Made by a program: the position numbers and the translations under genes
Shown here: in pieces, positions 39,910 through 49,610 of the stretch
Position numbering within the stretch: position 1 is the first letter of the stretch
How the letters are laid out: each line of letters opens with the position of its first letter
The notes under the pieces: generated by a model
Databases searched by the model: none
Told to the model about the DNA's origin: nothing
The model's input: only the letters and a program-made list of their open reading frames with translations
From: Bacteroidetes bacterium 43-16
GTDB lineage: Bacteria > Bacteroidota > Bacteroidia > Chitinophagales > Chitinophagaceae
Assembly: GCA_001897525.1 (NCBI GenBank)
Contig: MKTB01000017.1
Location: forward strand, 310,001-374,000
Reading direction: 5' to 3'
Length of the DNA: 64,000 bases

Positions 39910-42027
39910 CTACCTGATCAAGGTAACATCTCCTTTGAATTGTTTCTCTGTACCATCAATAAAGCGTATCCGGATGATGTATTGATACACGCCATTATCC
40001 TGTACCTTGCCATTAAAGCTACCATCCCAGCCCTGGCTGCTATGAGCAGAGGCATGGATCACCTGCCCATAGCGGTTATACACTTTGAAATCAATAATAG
40101 AATAAGCCCTGTCCAGGTTAATGAAAGGCCGGAATACATCATTTTTGCCATCCCCGTTAGGCGTAAAGGCATTCGGAATGACCATATTTTTATTGTATTC
40201 CCTTGGCTCCACCAGGAGTACAGCAGTATCCATACATCCTGCTGGTGTAGTAGCAATAACCATCAAGGTTTCCGGGCCGTTAAGGCTTAGCCTCTGGTAA
40301 TTTAGGCGCTTATCCTGGTCAAATATATGCTCCGGCAACCATTGGGTCACATAGAAACCCTGGTTTTCGCGGTTATCTGCACGCAACAAGAACGATTCTC
40401 CTTCATAAGGATCATGTGGGTCTTCAATACTCAGGAACATATCTATATGCTCAATATAGATGGCCGTATGCACAATAGCGCTATCGCAACCGGTACTGTT
40501 TTTCAGGGTATCTATTACCGTGGTATTTTGCGTATAAAGATTACCATTAAACCATAGCTCCCCACAAGCAGTAGTATCCGTATACATTACCGAAGGCGGC
40601 CGGTTGAAGACTTCAATGGTAGCAATATGATAGATACTGTCACAACCGGATTGATTATAAAGCGTATCCCGGATCACTGTATCCCGGTAAAAAGTCATGC
40701 CCCGGTATTGCACCTCAAAGCAGGCCCTGATCATTTCAGTCTGCGTAAGCGGGTTGACCGGCAATACATTCAGGTTAAAAACAACCTGGCTGTCACAAGA
40801 CCCCGGAACCGGGTAAAAGGTGGTAATGCCCGTCTGCGAAGTTGTATAAGTAATCCCGTTATGCGTAAAGCTTTCGCCCTCACAAATGGTTTTGTTCAGG
40901 ACCAGAGTGGGGAGTGGCTGCACTGTAAGGTTCAGGGTTACGATACTGTCACAACCTTTAATGGTCTGGAAATTGCCGACGATACCATGCTGCGTAGCCG
41001 TATAGACATTACCGTTAAAGGTATAAGATTGCCCCTGGCAGATAGATTCATTCAAGGTATGCTGGTAAACGGGGTTTACGGTCAGGTTTAAAGTAACTAC
41101 AGAATCACAGCCGTTTGCATTGGTAAAGGTATCTTTTAAGCCAGTCTGGCTGGTGGTATAAGTCTGGTTGTTAAACACCAGGGATTGCCCGGAGCAGATG
41201 GCGGTATCTACGGTTTGTGTAATCAGTGGCAATATGGTTAAGTTGTAATGCACAATACTATCGCATCCTGCAGCAGTCTGCAACGTGTCAAAAAATGTTT
41301 GGGAACTTGTATAGGTATTCAATTTAGAATCTATAAAAGAACTGCCGAAACAGATCGATGTATCCTTATTGATGGTTTGAGGCGGACAAAGTATTTCAAT
41401 CGTTACATTATCTATGCCAATCCCATTGGAAGCTCCGCTGGAAGTGCCCCTGCCACCGCCCCAGCGGAAATAGAAGGTCTGGCCGGGAAGAACACTAAGG
41501 TTGTTGAGCACTAAAGATTTCAAAGTAGAAAGCTGAGTACAGGTAGACATACCGCTGGGAGCCTGGCTATGACTTAAGCTGCTCACATTAGCACCGGGAA
41601 TATTTGTGCTCACGGTAAAGCCATTGGTACGACCGGAAGATAATCTTCTCCAGGTTTCAAAATTATAGGATACCCGTAAACTCGTAATGACATTACTGGT
41701 ATTATTGACAAAAGTAACCTGCGCCAGGAAAGTATCACTGGTAGCCGAAGGCAGATAGCCCAAAGCTCTTTCACTGGAACTGCTGTAATAAGACCATAAG
41801 CCGCCGGCATTGTCCGATCCGCAGCCTTCGCCTCTCTGGGCAATACTTGCCTGCGTGAGTATAGTCCAGTATTGTGGCAGACCGGCAAATGTGCCGTTAA
41901 AGCTATTGAAGTTTTGCGTATAAGTGGGCGTGGTATTGGTAAAAGGGAACTGAGCTTGTGCTTTAAGCCCGGAACATAAAATTAAAAAGAACAGGAAAAC
42001 CGAATGGCCGAAACTGAGGTTCATCAA
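39910..42027 (-). CDS. Surface protein with repeated GCDS modules and T9SS type B sorting domain
   Basis: The 705-residue product has a signal peptide (SVFLFFLILCSGLKAQAQ) and an N-terminal beta-sandwich of about 200 residues (TQNFNSFNGTFAGLPQYW to FYFRWGGGRG), probably a jelly-roll. Six repeats of 65-70 residues follow, each with an early Cys, a YT-x-SQT-type segment and GCDSxVTLNLTV. It closes with a type B gliding-motility C-terminal domain (IPNAFTPNGDGKNDVF, VYNRYGQVIHAS, KGDVTLIR). It should pass through Sec and type IX secretion to the surface. The repeats may form a stalk, with paired cysteines. One copy of the same module occurs in the protein at 47522. Confidence 0.9.
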   Translation of the reverse strand: MMNLSFGHSVFLFFLILCSGLKAQAQFPFTNTTPTYTQNFNSFNGTFAGLPQYWTILTQASIAQRGEGCGSDNAGGLWSYYSSSSERALGYLPSATSDTFLAQVTFVNNTSNVITSLRVSYNFETWRRLSSGRTNGFTVSTNIPGANVSSLSHSQAPSGMSTCTQLSTLKSLVLNNLSVLPGQTFYFRWGGGRGTSSGASNGIGIDNVTIEILCPPQTINKDTSICFGSSFIDSKLNTYTSSQTFFDTLQTAAGCDSIVHYNLTILPLITQTVDTAICSGQSLVFNNQTYTTSQTGLKDTFTNANGCDSVVTLNLTVNPVYQHTLNESICQGQSYTFNGNVYTATQHGIVGNFQTIKGCDSIVTLNLTVQPLPTLVLNKTICEGESFTHNGITYTTSQTGITTFYPVPGSCDSQVVFNLNVLPVNPLTQTEMIRACFEVQYRGMTFYRDTVIRDTLYNQSGCDSIYHIATIEVFNRPPSVMYTDTTACGELWFNGNLYTQNTTVIDTLKNSTGCDSAIVHTAIYIEHIDMFLSIEDPHDPYEGESFLLRADNRENQGFYVTQWLPEHIFDQDKRLNYQRLSLNGPETLMVIATTPAGCMDTAVLLVEPREYNKNMVIPNAFTPNGDGKNDVFRPFINLDRAYSIIDFKVYNRYGQVIHASAHSSQGWDGSFNGKVQDNGVYQYIIRIRFIDGTEKQFKGDVTLIR

Positions 42028-42268
42028 TTAAAATTAAATGGTGATTAAATGGGGTTTATGTATTCAAAAGGACCCCCAAATTTCCTCCAAATAAAGGCAG
42101 CTATTAAGATTTCAGCATTAATAAATTACTATTTTCAACCTTCGTAATTCTTTCATAAACAAACGCCAGGATGCTTTATTGACAAGCCTTTACAGGTCTT
42201 ATCTTGTAATATTTGCCCGGTATTAAATGCTCCTCCTATTAATTTTATAAAAACAGTTGCTCCGCGGA

Positions 42269-42326
42269 CCGTCATCCGACCGCAATAAGTTTCGGGGAAC
42301 GAGCAATTTCTGGAGCGGAGCAATCT
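42269..42326. repeat. Degenerate single-arm REP-like copy
   Basis: CGTCATCCGACCG at one end and GGAGCAATCT at the other match the two ends of an arm of the element at 39767-39866. The centre has diverged. Confidence 0.5.
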
Positions 42327-42365
42327 ACCAACCCGTATACCCTGATCAAATGACCGCAATAAAAA

Positions 42366-42393
42366 ATGAGCTGACCCAAAAGGGCCAGCTCAT
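42366..42393 (-). terminator. gltA terminator
   Basis: ATGAGCTG-CCC/GGG-CAGCTCAT stem with one mismatch; on the minus strand it is followed by TTTTTT. Confidence 0.82.
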
Positions 42394-42415
42394 TGATACA
42401 CAATATAATCAGATA

Positions 42416-43735
42416 TTAATCCTCTTTTACATCACCTGCAATGAATTGCTTGATCCAGTGCGTATCCACAGATTTAGGTCTTTCGATCGGGAAGCCCAAA
42501 GCTCTGTCCCAACATAAACCGGCCAATACACCCAGGGCACGGCTCACACCGAAGATCACCGTGTAGAACTCTTCTTCTACTAAACCGAAGTGTTTCAGCA
42601 AAGCACCACTGTGCGCATCCACATTAGGGAACGGGTTTTTGATCTTACCGGTAGCACCTAAGATATCCGGAGCTACTTCATAAATGTTCCAAACCGTTTG
42701 TACCATCGGATCATCAGGGCAGTGTGTTTTAGCAAACTCAGCCTGCGCTGTGAAGCGCGGATCGGTCTGGCGCAATACTGCGTGTCCGTATCCCGGAACA
42801 ACTTTACCTTCGCTCAATGTCTTTTTGATATAATCAGCGATCTGCTCTTTACTTGGAGCATTAGTGCCTAATTCATTATTCATCTCTTCGATCCATTTGA
42901 TCACTTCCTGGTTAGCCAGTCCGTGTAAAGGACCTGCAAGACCATTCATACCGGAAGCAAAAGCCAGGTAAGGATCAGACAATGCAGAGCCTACCAGGTG
43001 TGTGGCATGTGCAGACACATTACCGCCTTCATGATCTGCATGGATCGTTAAATATAAACGCATTAAAGCGTAAAAACCTTTAGAGTTGTAGCCAAGCATA
43101 TGAGCAAAGTTACCCGCCCAGTCCAGCATACCATCCGGCTGGATATGATCGCCACCTTTATATTTACGGCGATAGATATAAGCAGCTACACGTGGTAATT
43201 TAGCGATCAGGTTCATACAATCGTCAAAAATGTAAGACCAGTAATCTTTCTTGCTGATACCGTTTGCATATTCTTTAGCGAAGATCGACTCTCTTTGTAA
43301 AGCGGTTACCGCGATTGAGAATTGAGTCATCGGGTGTGTATTTACCGGTAATTTTTCAATTACATCAAATACATAGTTAGGCACATGAGATTTGCGGGCG
43401 AAAGTTGCAGACAGATGCTCAACATCCTCCTCGGTTGGCAATTCACCTACCAGCATCAGGTAAAATAAACCCTCTGGTAATGGTTCTGTACCACCCGGGG
43501 CTTTAGGTAGTTTTTCTCTTAATTCGGGAATAGAATAACCTCTAAAGCGGATACCAACTTCTGCATCTAAAAGTGACGTTTCTGTGATCAGACCAACCAT
43601 ACCTCTCATACCCTGGTATACCTGCGCAATAGTAATGTCTCCTAATTTAGTATTTCCGTGTTCTGCAATTATTTGTTTGATATCGGCAGCTACTGAATCA
43701 GCTTTCGCTTTAAACCTATCCTTTACAATTCCCAT
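42416..43735 (-). CDS. gltA: Citrate synthase, mitochondrial (eukaryote-like) type
   Basis: This 439-residue enzyme condenses oxaloacetate and acetyl-CoA. All three catalytic residues are in place: His in LAGPLHGLANQE, His in VVPGYGHAVLR and Asp in PNVDAHSGALL. The sequence is strikingly like mitochondrial citrate synthase throughout, for example TSLLDAEVGIRFRGYSIPE, LTIHADHEGGNVSAHATHLV and FGVSRALGVLA, and unlike the hexameric NADH-inhibited E. coli type. It should be a dimeric, NADH-insensitive enzyme. The name gltA is used loosely. A -7 box lies 57 bases upstream, and the mitochondrial-type aconitase gene lies 440 bases upstream on the same strand. Confidence 0.95.
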   Translation of the reverse strand: MGIVKDRFKAKADSVAADIKQIIAEHGNTKLGDITIAQVYQGMRGMVGLITETSLLDAEVGIRFRGYSIPELREKLPKAPGGTEPLPEGLFYLMLVGELPTEEDVEHLSATFARKSHVPNYVFDVIEKLPVNTHPMTQFSIAVTALQRESIFAKEYANGISKKDYWSYIFDDCMNLIAKLPRVAAYIYRRKYKGGDHIQPDGMLDWAGNFAHMLGYNSKGFYALMRLYLTIHADHEGGNVSAHATHLVGSALSDPYLAFASGMNGLAGPLHGLANQEVIKWIEEMNNELGTNAPSKEQIADYIKKTLSEGKVVPGYGHAVLRQTDPRFTAQAEFAKTHCPDDPMVQTVWNIYEVAPDILGATGKIKNPFPNVDAHSGALLKHFGLVEEEFYTVIFGVSRALGVLAGLCWDRALGFPIERPKSVDTHWIKQFIAGDVKED

Positions 43736-44109
43736 AAAAGTTTTCTGAATTTTAAATGAAAAATACTGCTGCGCTTTTTCTGCGAGCGGGACAAAGTTAA
43801 TGAATTAAACTCTAAATTAAAAGCCGAAAAAGCAAACATTTCAACATTATTTGGTCATTAGTATATCCCGGCAAAAATGATCATACCAGTCACAATAAAA
43901 GAATTATCATTAAATTAATTTCAATTTAAAAGAAATTTAATGCTAAATATAACCCAATAGAAGATAAATACACCAGAACAAACATAGTCAAAATCGACCA
44001 TTCGTTTCCGGCAAGCAACTATACTTTATGTAAGCGACTATCCTTTTGCTTGCCTGGCACATAAAATGAGCTACGTAAGGAAAGTGCTGAATACAATATA
44101 TGTATATAC
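43736..44109. other. Intergenic region between acn and gltA
   Basis: AT-rich, no coding frame. It holds the gltA -7 box at 43792-43799 and an imperfect hairpin GGCAAGCAA (44010-44018)/TTGCTTGCC (44046-44054) with a 27-base loop that is not explained by a terminator. Confidence 0.45.
43792..43799 (-). promoter_or_regulatory. -7 box TAACTTTG before gltA
   Basis: Read on the minus strand: TAACTTTG, a TAnnTTTG match, giving a leader of about 50 bases. The -33 element is unclear. Confidence 0.5.
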
Positions 44110-44144
44110 AAAAAACTACTGCCGGATAAGACAGTAGTTTTTTT
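44110..44144 (-). terminator. acn terminator
   Basis: AAAAAACTACTG/CAGTAGTTTTTT stem with a ten-base loop, T-runs on both strands, just downstream of the mitochondrial-type aconitase gene. Confidence 0.85.
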
Positions 44145-44178
44145 AAAACTTTGCGCAATGGCTATTTATTTAATATAA

Positions 44179-46446
44179 TTATGCCACACCAAATTCTTTA
44201 CGGATGATATTCAAAGCAGAACCTGCTTTAAACCATTCGATCTGTTGTGCATTATAAGTATGATTTACCGGAAACTCTTCCAGCGAACCATCTGCATGAT
44301 GTAAGATGATCGTCAGTTGTTTACCCGGGGCAAACTCTGTCAGTCCTACGATATCGATTGTATCATCTTCGCGGATCTTATCATAATCTGCTTTGTCTGC
44401 AAAGGTTAATCCCAACATACCTTGTTTTTTCAGGTTGGTCTCATGGATACGGGCAAAAGATTTCACCAGTACCGCCCTTACACCCAGGTGACGGGGCTCC
44501 ATGGCCGCATGCTCACGGGAAGAACCTTCACCATAGTTTTCATCCCCGATCACTATAGACCCGATACCGGCTGCTTTATAAGCTCTCTGTACATCAGGCA
44601 CAGCGCCATATTCACCGGTCAGCTGATTTTTAACCGTATTCGTTTGTTCATTATAGAAATTGGTAGCACCGATGAGCATATTGTTGGAAATATTGTCCAG
44701 GTGTCCACGGAACTTCAACCAGGGGCCAGCCATAGAGATATGGTCGGTAGTACATTTACCTTTCGCTTTGATCAGTAATTTAAGGCCCCTCAGGTCTACA
44801 CCTTCCCAGGCCGGGAACACTTCCAATAACTGCAGGCGGGATGAAGTAGGAGATACGATCACCTCAACCTGGCTGCCATCTTCGGCAGGGGCCTGGTAAC
44901 CGGCATCGGCCACTTCAAAACCTTTAACCGGCAATTCCCATCCTGTTGGCGGGTCCAGCTTCACCTGCTGTCCGTCTTCATTCATTAAAGTATCGGTCAG
45001 TGGGTTAAAAGTCAGGTCACCGGCAATGGCCAAGGCCGTAACGATCTCCGGGGAACCTACGAAAGCGTAGGTATTCGGGTTACCATCCTGGCGCGCGGCA
45101 AAGTTCCTGTTAAAGGAGTGGATAATGGTATTTTTTTCTTTCTTCTCAGCTCCTTCACGTGCCCACATACCAATACAAGGTCCGCAGGCATTGGCAAATA
45201 CCGTACCGCCGATCTTTTCAAAAGTATTGATAAACCCGTCGCGCTCAATAGTGAAACGCACCAGTTCTGAGCCCGGAGTAATGGTATATTTAGCTTTGGT
45301 TTTTAAATTTTTGGTCACCGCCTGCTCTGCAAGGTTGGCAGCACGGCTGATGTCTTCATAAGAAGAGTTGGTACAAGACCCGATCAGTCCTACTTCCAGG
45401 TTGGTCGGCCAACCGTTGGCAGCAGCCGCTTCTTTCATTTTTGAGATCGGCGTTGCCAGGTCCGGGGAGAAAGGTCCGTTAATATAAGGTTCTAAGGTGG
45501 ACAGATCTAATTCGATCACCTGGTCGAAATAAGCTTCAGGATTAGCATATACCTCATCATCACCAGTCAAATGTTCTCTTACTTTATTGGCTTCATCAGC
45601 AATTTCAGCACGGCCGGTCGCTCTTAAATAGCGCTCCATAGAGTCATCATAACCGAAAGTAGAAGTCGTGGCCCCGATCTCGGCACCCATATTACCAATA
45701 GTACCTTTACCGGTACAAGAGATATTTTTAGCCCCTTCACCAAAGTACTCCACGATACAACCCGTACCGCCTTTTACAGTCAGCTTACCTGCTACCCAGA
45801 GGATGATATCTTTTGGAGTAGCCCAGCCATTCAGGCTGCCTTTCAGGTGCACCCCGATGAGCTTAGGCATTTTTAATTCCCAGGGCAGACCGGCCATCAC
45901 ATCACAGGCATCGGCACCGCCGACACCGATCGCGATCATACCCAGGCCACCTGCATTGGGCGTATGAGAATCGGTACCGATCATCATACCACCCGGGAAG
46001 GCATAGTTTTCCAGGACTACCTGGTGAATGATACCGGCTCCTGCTTTCCAGAACCCAAGACCATAACGGTCAGATACGGAAGACAGGAAATCGTACACTT
46101 CTTTATTGGTATCTACAGCAACCTGCAGATCAGATACTGATTCGTTTTTAGCCTGGATCAGGTGATCACAGTGTACTGTTGAGGGCACCGCCACCTGGTC
46201 ACGTCCGCAAGTCATGAACTGCAAGAGGGCCATCTGGGCCGTAGCATCCTGCATAGCAACCCTGTCCGGCCGGAAATCCACGTAGTCTTCACCTCTTTTA
46301 AGCGGTGTCGTAGCCGGCTTATCCAGGTGGGCATACAGTATTTTCTCCGTTAAAGTCAAAGGACGATTGATCAGCTGACGTGCTGCTTCTATCTTAGCAG
46401 GCATTTCAGCGTACACTTTTTTGATTAAATCTAAATCGAAAGCCAT
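44179..46446 (-). CDS. acn: Aconitate hydratase, mitochondrial type
   Basis: This 755-residue iron-sulfur enzyme interconverts citrate and isocitrate. Cluster cysteines are visible in [10 protein letters not shown] and [10 protein letters not shown], and the swivel-domain active-site serine in [10 protein letters not shown]. Over its whole length it follows mitochondrial ACO2, for example [46 protein letters not shown] and [20 protein letters not shown], rather than bacterial AcnA (about 890 residues) or AcnB. Such mitochondrial-like aconitases are known in Bacteroides. It is one of three minus-strand TCA genes here and is separated from gltA by its own terminator. Confidence 0.95.
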   Translation of the reverse strand: MAFDLDLIKKVYAEMPAKIEAARQLINRPLTLTEKILYAHLDKPATTPLKRGEDYVDFRPDRVAMQDATAQMALLQFMTCGRDQVAVPSTVHCDHLIQAKNESVSDLQVAVDTNKEVYDFLSSVSDRYGLGFWKAGAGIIHQVVLENYAFPGGMMIGTDSHTPNAGGLGMIAIGVGGADACDVMAGLPWELKMPKLIGVHLKGSLNGWATPKDIILWVAGKLTVKGGTGCIVEYFGEGAKNISCTGKGTIGNMGAEIGATTSTFGYDDSMERYLRATGRAEIADEANKVREHLTGDDEVYANPEAYFDQVIELDLSTLEPYINGPFSPDLATPISKMKEAAAANGWPTNLEVGLIGSCTNSSYEDISRAANLAEQAVTKNLKTKAKYTITPGSELVRFTIERDGFINTFEKIGGTVFANACGPCIGMWAREGAEKKEKNTIIHSFNRNFAARQDGNPNTYAFVGSPEIVTALAIAGDLTFNPLTDTLMNEDGQQVKLDPPTGWELPVKGFEVADAGYQAPAEDGSQVEVIVSPTSSRLQLLEVFPAWEGVDLRGLKLLIKAKGKCTTDHISMAGPWLKFRGHLDNISNNMLIGATNFYNEQTNTVKNQLTGEYGAVPDVQRAYKAAGIGSIVIGDENYGEGSSREHAAMEPRHLGVRAVLVKSFARIHETNLKKQGMLGLTFADKADYDKIREDDTIDIVGLTEFAPGKQLTIILHHADGSLEEFPVNHTYNAQQIEWFKAGSALNIIRKEFGVA

Positions 46447-46675
46447 ATATCTATTGTTTATTCTTATTTGTCAAAATCAGATGACAATTTACGAATTAAG
46501 TTGCAGTATTACCTTTGATTTTCTGTTAAATTTTGGTAAGTTTAAATAGCTTGATTTTCATCCTGGAACAAGCTCAGTCAAAAAAGCCCCTTGATGATGC
46601 ATGAATAGATTCACAAGAACTAGTCCTGTGTTAAAAAAGGAAAGAACTTAATCCCATTTTTTTCAGTTAGCAATA

Positions 46676-47290
46676 CTATTCAAACCTGATCTTCTTGAAT
46701 AATTTTCCTTTATAAACCGCTTTCGCAGTATTGGTCTCATTCATATAAGCTAGCCTGGTTTTGGAAACAAGGTCCACAAAAGTAATAGTTGGAATGTATT
46801 GCTGCTCATCCGTCTGAAAATAGCCGACAATTATAAATTGGTCGTCATTGAGCCATTTTACGTCTTCATATTCACAGGAAGGGCCACAAAAAGCAATTTG
46901 AACAAATCTTTTATGCTTCATATCCACTAATAATACGGCCTGGTCAACATCTGAAACACCATAATAAGCTCCATGCCTAAATTCTATATCGATGTAGGCG
47001 CTCAGCAGGTCTACAGCAAATGATTTACCCGGATTGTGAATTAGAAAATCTTTGTATTGCTTAATATATGCGGACCAGTCTTCCGGTACATTATTAGTTA
47101 CCTCTAAGTCCAGCTCTGTTTTATATCCGGCATCAAATTTTTCAAAGTCTAAATGTTTAAAATGCTGGACAAACTCCGGGAAATTAGCTTTTATAAACTG
47201 CCGGTATTCGCGCGGTTGCTGTGCGAATACAATATTTACTACTAAAAACAAGCTGATCGTTATTACGAGTTTTAACAGGCTTTGCTTCAT
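46676..47290 (-). CDS. Secreted protein of unknown function
   Basis: The 204-residue product has a signal peptide (LLKLVITISLFLVVNIVFAQ). The mature part contains an alpha-helical beginning (REYRQFIKANFPEFVQHF) and a beta-rich second half with repeated strand pairs (VDQAVLLVDMKHKRFVQIAFCG, DVKWLNDDQFIIVGYF, YIPTITFVDL), suggesting a few blades of a propeller-like fold. I cannot name a family. It stands between the aconitase and a divergent surface protein. Confidence 0.72.
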   Translation of the reverse strand: MKQSLLKLVITISLFLVVNIVFAQQPREYRQFIKANFPEFVQHFKHLDFEKFDAGYKTELDLEVTNNVPEDWSAYIKQYKDFLIHNPGKSFAVDLLSAYIDIEFRHGAYYGVSDVDQAVLLVDMKHKRFVQIAFCGPSCEYEDVKWLNDDQFIIVGYFQTDEQQYIPTITFVDLVSKTRLAYMNETNTAKAVYKGKLFKKIRFE

Positions 47291-47521
47291 ACGTACAATA
47301 AGCTTTATGAATGTTTGTTACCAATCAATCTGAATGCATAAAAATAAACATCAAAGTTTACATTACTCATTAATAGAATAACTACAAGTTCTGTCAATAG
47401 TTCTGAAATAATTTTGTAATTTTGAATGATATTTCAAAATCTATTTAATTAGTTGATAATCAATGATTTGAAAAAATATTCTGCAAACAAAACCAAGTAT
47501 AAAAATCAATAATACGCTATT

Positions 47522-49516
47522 ATGAAAATTAAAAAAAAGCTACTTGTATTATTCTTACTCTGTTCTCAGCTAAGTATTGCTCAGACGATTCGTTATGTAA
47601 AGCCCGGAGCAACGGGAACAGGAGCATCCTGGGCAAATGCCTCCGGAGATATCCAGAATATGATCAATACTTCGGTTGCAGGCGACCAGATCTGGATCGC
47701 AGCCGGTACTTATAAGCCTAACCGTAAAGTACATGAGACCAATCTTATCACTCCGGATAATCCTTATAATGCTTTTGTATTAAAAGCAGGCGTGAAATTA
47801 TATGGAGGATTTGCCGGTACTGAATCCTCCCTGGCTAGTCGCAACTGGTCTTCCAACCTGAGCATATTAAGTGGCTACCTGGGCACTTCAAATAATATTA
47901 TTAACAAGTCTTATCACGTGGTCGTAAGTGCCGGAAATGCTGTTTCGGGAAGCGATACGGCAACATTAGACGGCTTTACCGTTCGGGATGGCCGCGCTAA
48001 TCAAAATAGTTTTAGCTCAGTAGTAAACGGGCTCTATATTGATCATAATGCAGGCGCTGGTATATACACTGTAGGGGACGGGCCTTCTTCTGCTCCCATT
48101 ATAGCCAATTGTACCATTTCAAACGATTCCGCATTGGCAGCAGGTGGCGGCATTTATAACTGGACTTCATATCCTGTTATCAAGAACTGTATTATAAAAG
48201 ACAATGTGACCTATTCGGGCAAAGGAGGCGGTATTTGTAATGATGGTGCTGCTTCATTGATCTACAACTCCACGATTACCAATAATACAGGCGGCGATGG
48301 TGGTGGTATCTATAATGCAGACTCTTCATCCATTATTAAAAACTGTGTCATTGCCGGGAATACAGCTGCAGGATCAGGTGGAGGTATTTATAACTGTTGC
48401 AGTGCTTACCCGAAAATAACTAATTGTAAGCTGATAAACAATACAGCAACTTATGGAGGCGGTATTTATAATTGGTATGCTTCTGCTCCGGTTATCACCA
48501 ATTGTACCATTGCAGGCAATACCGTAAGCGGGCATAGTGGTGGCATTTATAACATGAACAGTGGTTCAAATGTAACAACAGTGCGCAACTCTATTATTTG
48601 GGGTAATTCCAGTAGCATAACGAATGCCGGTACTTCGATCGCAGTTACCTATAGCCTGGTAGAGAACGGTTTTTCCGGTACGGGCAACAGCAGTTCTGAT
48701 CCTTTATTTGTGAATACTGCAGCAGGAGATTATACTTTACAGGCGCTTAGTCCTGCTATTGATCAGGGCAGTAATGCTGCATACAGTATGGTAGGCAATA
48801 TCAGTACAGATAAAGATCTGGGTAATCGTCCAAGACTTACAGGAACAACAATAGATATGGGCGCTTATGAATTATGTAGCCTTACAACAGGTACAGATAT
48901 CATTACTGCCTGTGGCAGCTATACCTGGATAAACGGAATTACTTATACAAGCAGTAATAATACGGCTACCGATACCCTGATCAATGCTTCGGGCTGTGAT
49001 AGCGTAGTCACCTTGAATTTAACGATAAACACCTCACCTGAAACCTTAGTCACGAACGACGGACATACCGCTACGGCTTCCCAGGCAGGAGCAGGTTATC
49101 AATGGATCAATTGTGCTACCAACCAAGCCATATCCGGTGCTACCCATCAAAGCTTTACCGCCACAACGGCCGGCACTTATAAAGTTGCCCTTTCCTTAAA
49201 TGGCTGTTCCGATACTTCGGATTGCATCAATCTGAGTCCGACAAGCATAAAAGAAACCGATTGGGAAAAGGCGATCAGTATTTTCCCGAGTCCTGCTAAG
49301 GATCTGGTGACCATTTTATTCCATAAATTGACTCCCGGAAACCTGGATATCACTATTATTGACCTGCAAGGCCGTGTTGTATTTCATTCAGAAGAACAGG
49401 TGGCTTCGGCCAACCATGCAAGCAATATTGATTTAAATAAGCTGGCCAGAGGAACTTATATAGTAAAAATCAGGAATAAGGATGAATCAGGTATAAAAAA
49501 ATTAGTATTGCGCTAA
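47522..49516 (+). CDS. Parallel beta-helix surface protein with T9SS type A sorting domain
   Basis: The 664-residue product begins with a signal peptide (LLVLFLLCSQLSIAQ) and RYVKPGATGTGASWANA, the usual opening of choice-of-anchor-Q/pectate-lyase-like right-handed beta-helix proteins. Repeated coils GGGIYN...IxNCxIxxN cover residues 170-370. A single GCDSVVTLNLTI module follows (residues 460-510, the same as in the protein at 39910), then an Ig-like stretch (GAGYQWINCATNQAISG), and a type A sorting domain (SIFPSPAKDLVTI to IKKLVLR). Beta-helix proteins often bind or cut polysaccharides, but catalytic residues are not evident. Confidence 0.9.
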   Translation: MKIKKKLLVLFLLCSQLSIAQTIRYVKPGATGTGASWANASGDIQNMINTSVAGDQIWIAAGTYKPNRKVHETNLITPDNPYNAFVLKAGVKLYGGFAGTESSLASRNWSSNLSILSGYLGTSNNIINKSYHVVVSAGNAVSGSDTATLDGFTVRDGRANQNSFSSVVNGLYIDHNAGAGIYTVGDGPSSAPIIANCTISNDSALAAGGGIYNWTSYPVIKNCIIKDNVTYSGKGGGICNDGAASLIYNSTITNNTGGDGGGIYNADSSSIIKNCVIAGNTAAGSGGGIYNCCSAYPKITNCKLINNTATYGGGIYNWYASAPVITNCTIAGNTVSGHSGGIYNMNSGSNVTTVRNSIIWGNSSSITNAGTSIAVTYSLVENGFSGTGNSSSDPLFVNTAAGDYTLQALSPAIDQGSNAAYSMVGNISTDKDLGNRPRLTGTTIDMGAYELCSLTTGTDIITACGSYTWINGITYTSSNNTATDTLINASGCDSVVTLNLTINTSPETLVTNDGHTATASQAGAGYQWINCATNQAISGATHQSFTATTAGTYKVALSLNGCSDTSDCINLSPTSIKETDWEKAISIFPSPAKDLVTILFHKLTPGNLDITIIDLQGRVVFHSEEQVASANHASNIDLNKLARGTYIVKIRNKDESGIKKLVLR

Positions 49517-49560
49517 AAAAGATTCACCTGCTATTTTTCAAGGCATTACCAAAAACATAA

Positions 49561-49594
49561 AACGAGGCTACCTGCAAGCAGGTAGCCTCGTTTA
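49561..49594. terminator. Bidirectional terminator
   Basis: AACGAGGCTACCTGC/GCAGGTAGCCTCGTT, a 15-base perfect stem with a two-base loop, between the convergent beta-helix gene and acnB. Confidence 0.92.
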
Positions 49595-49610
49595 TTATTA
49601 AAAAGAAATA

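Larger units (their letters stand above)
42028..42415. other. Intergenic region with degenerate repeat and gltA terminator
   Basis: No gene seen. It holds a degenerate REP-like arm at 42269-42326, an 11-base direct repeat GACCGCAATAA (42278 and 42352), and the gltA terminator. Confidence 0.6.
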
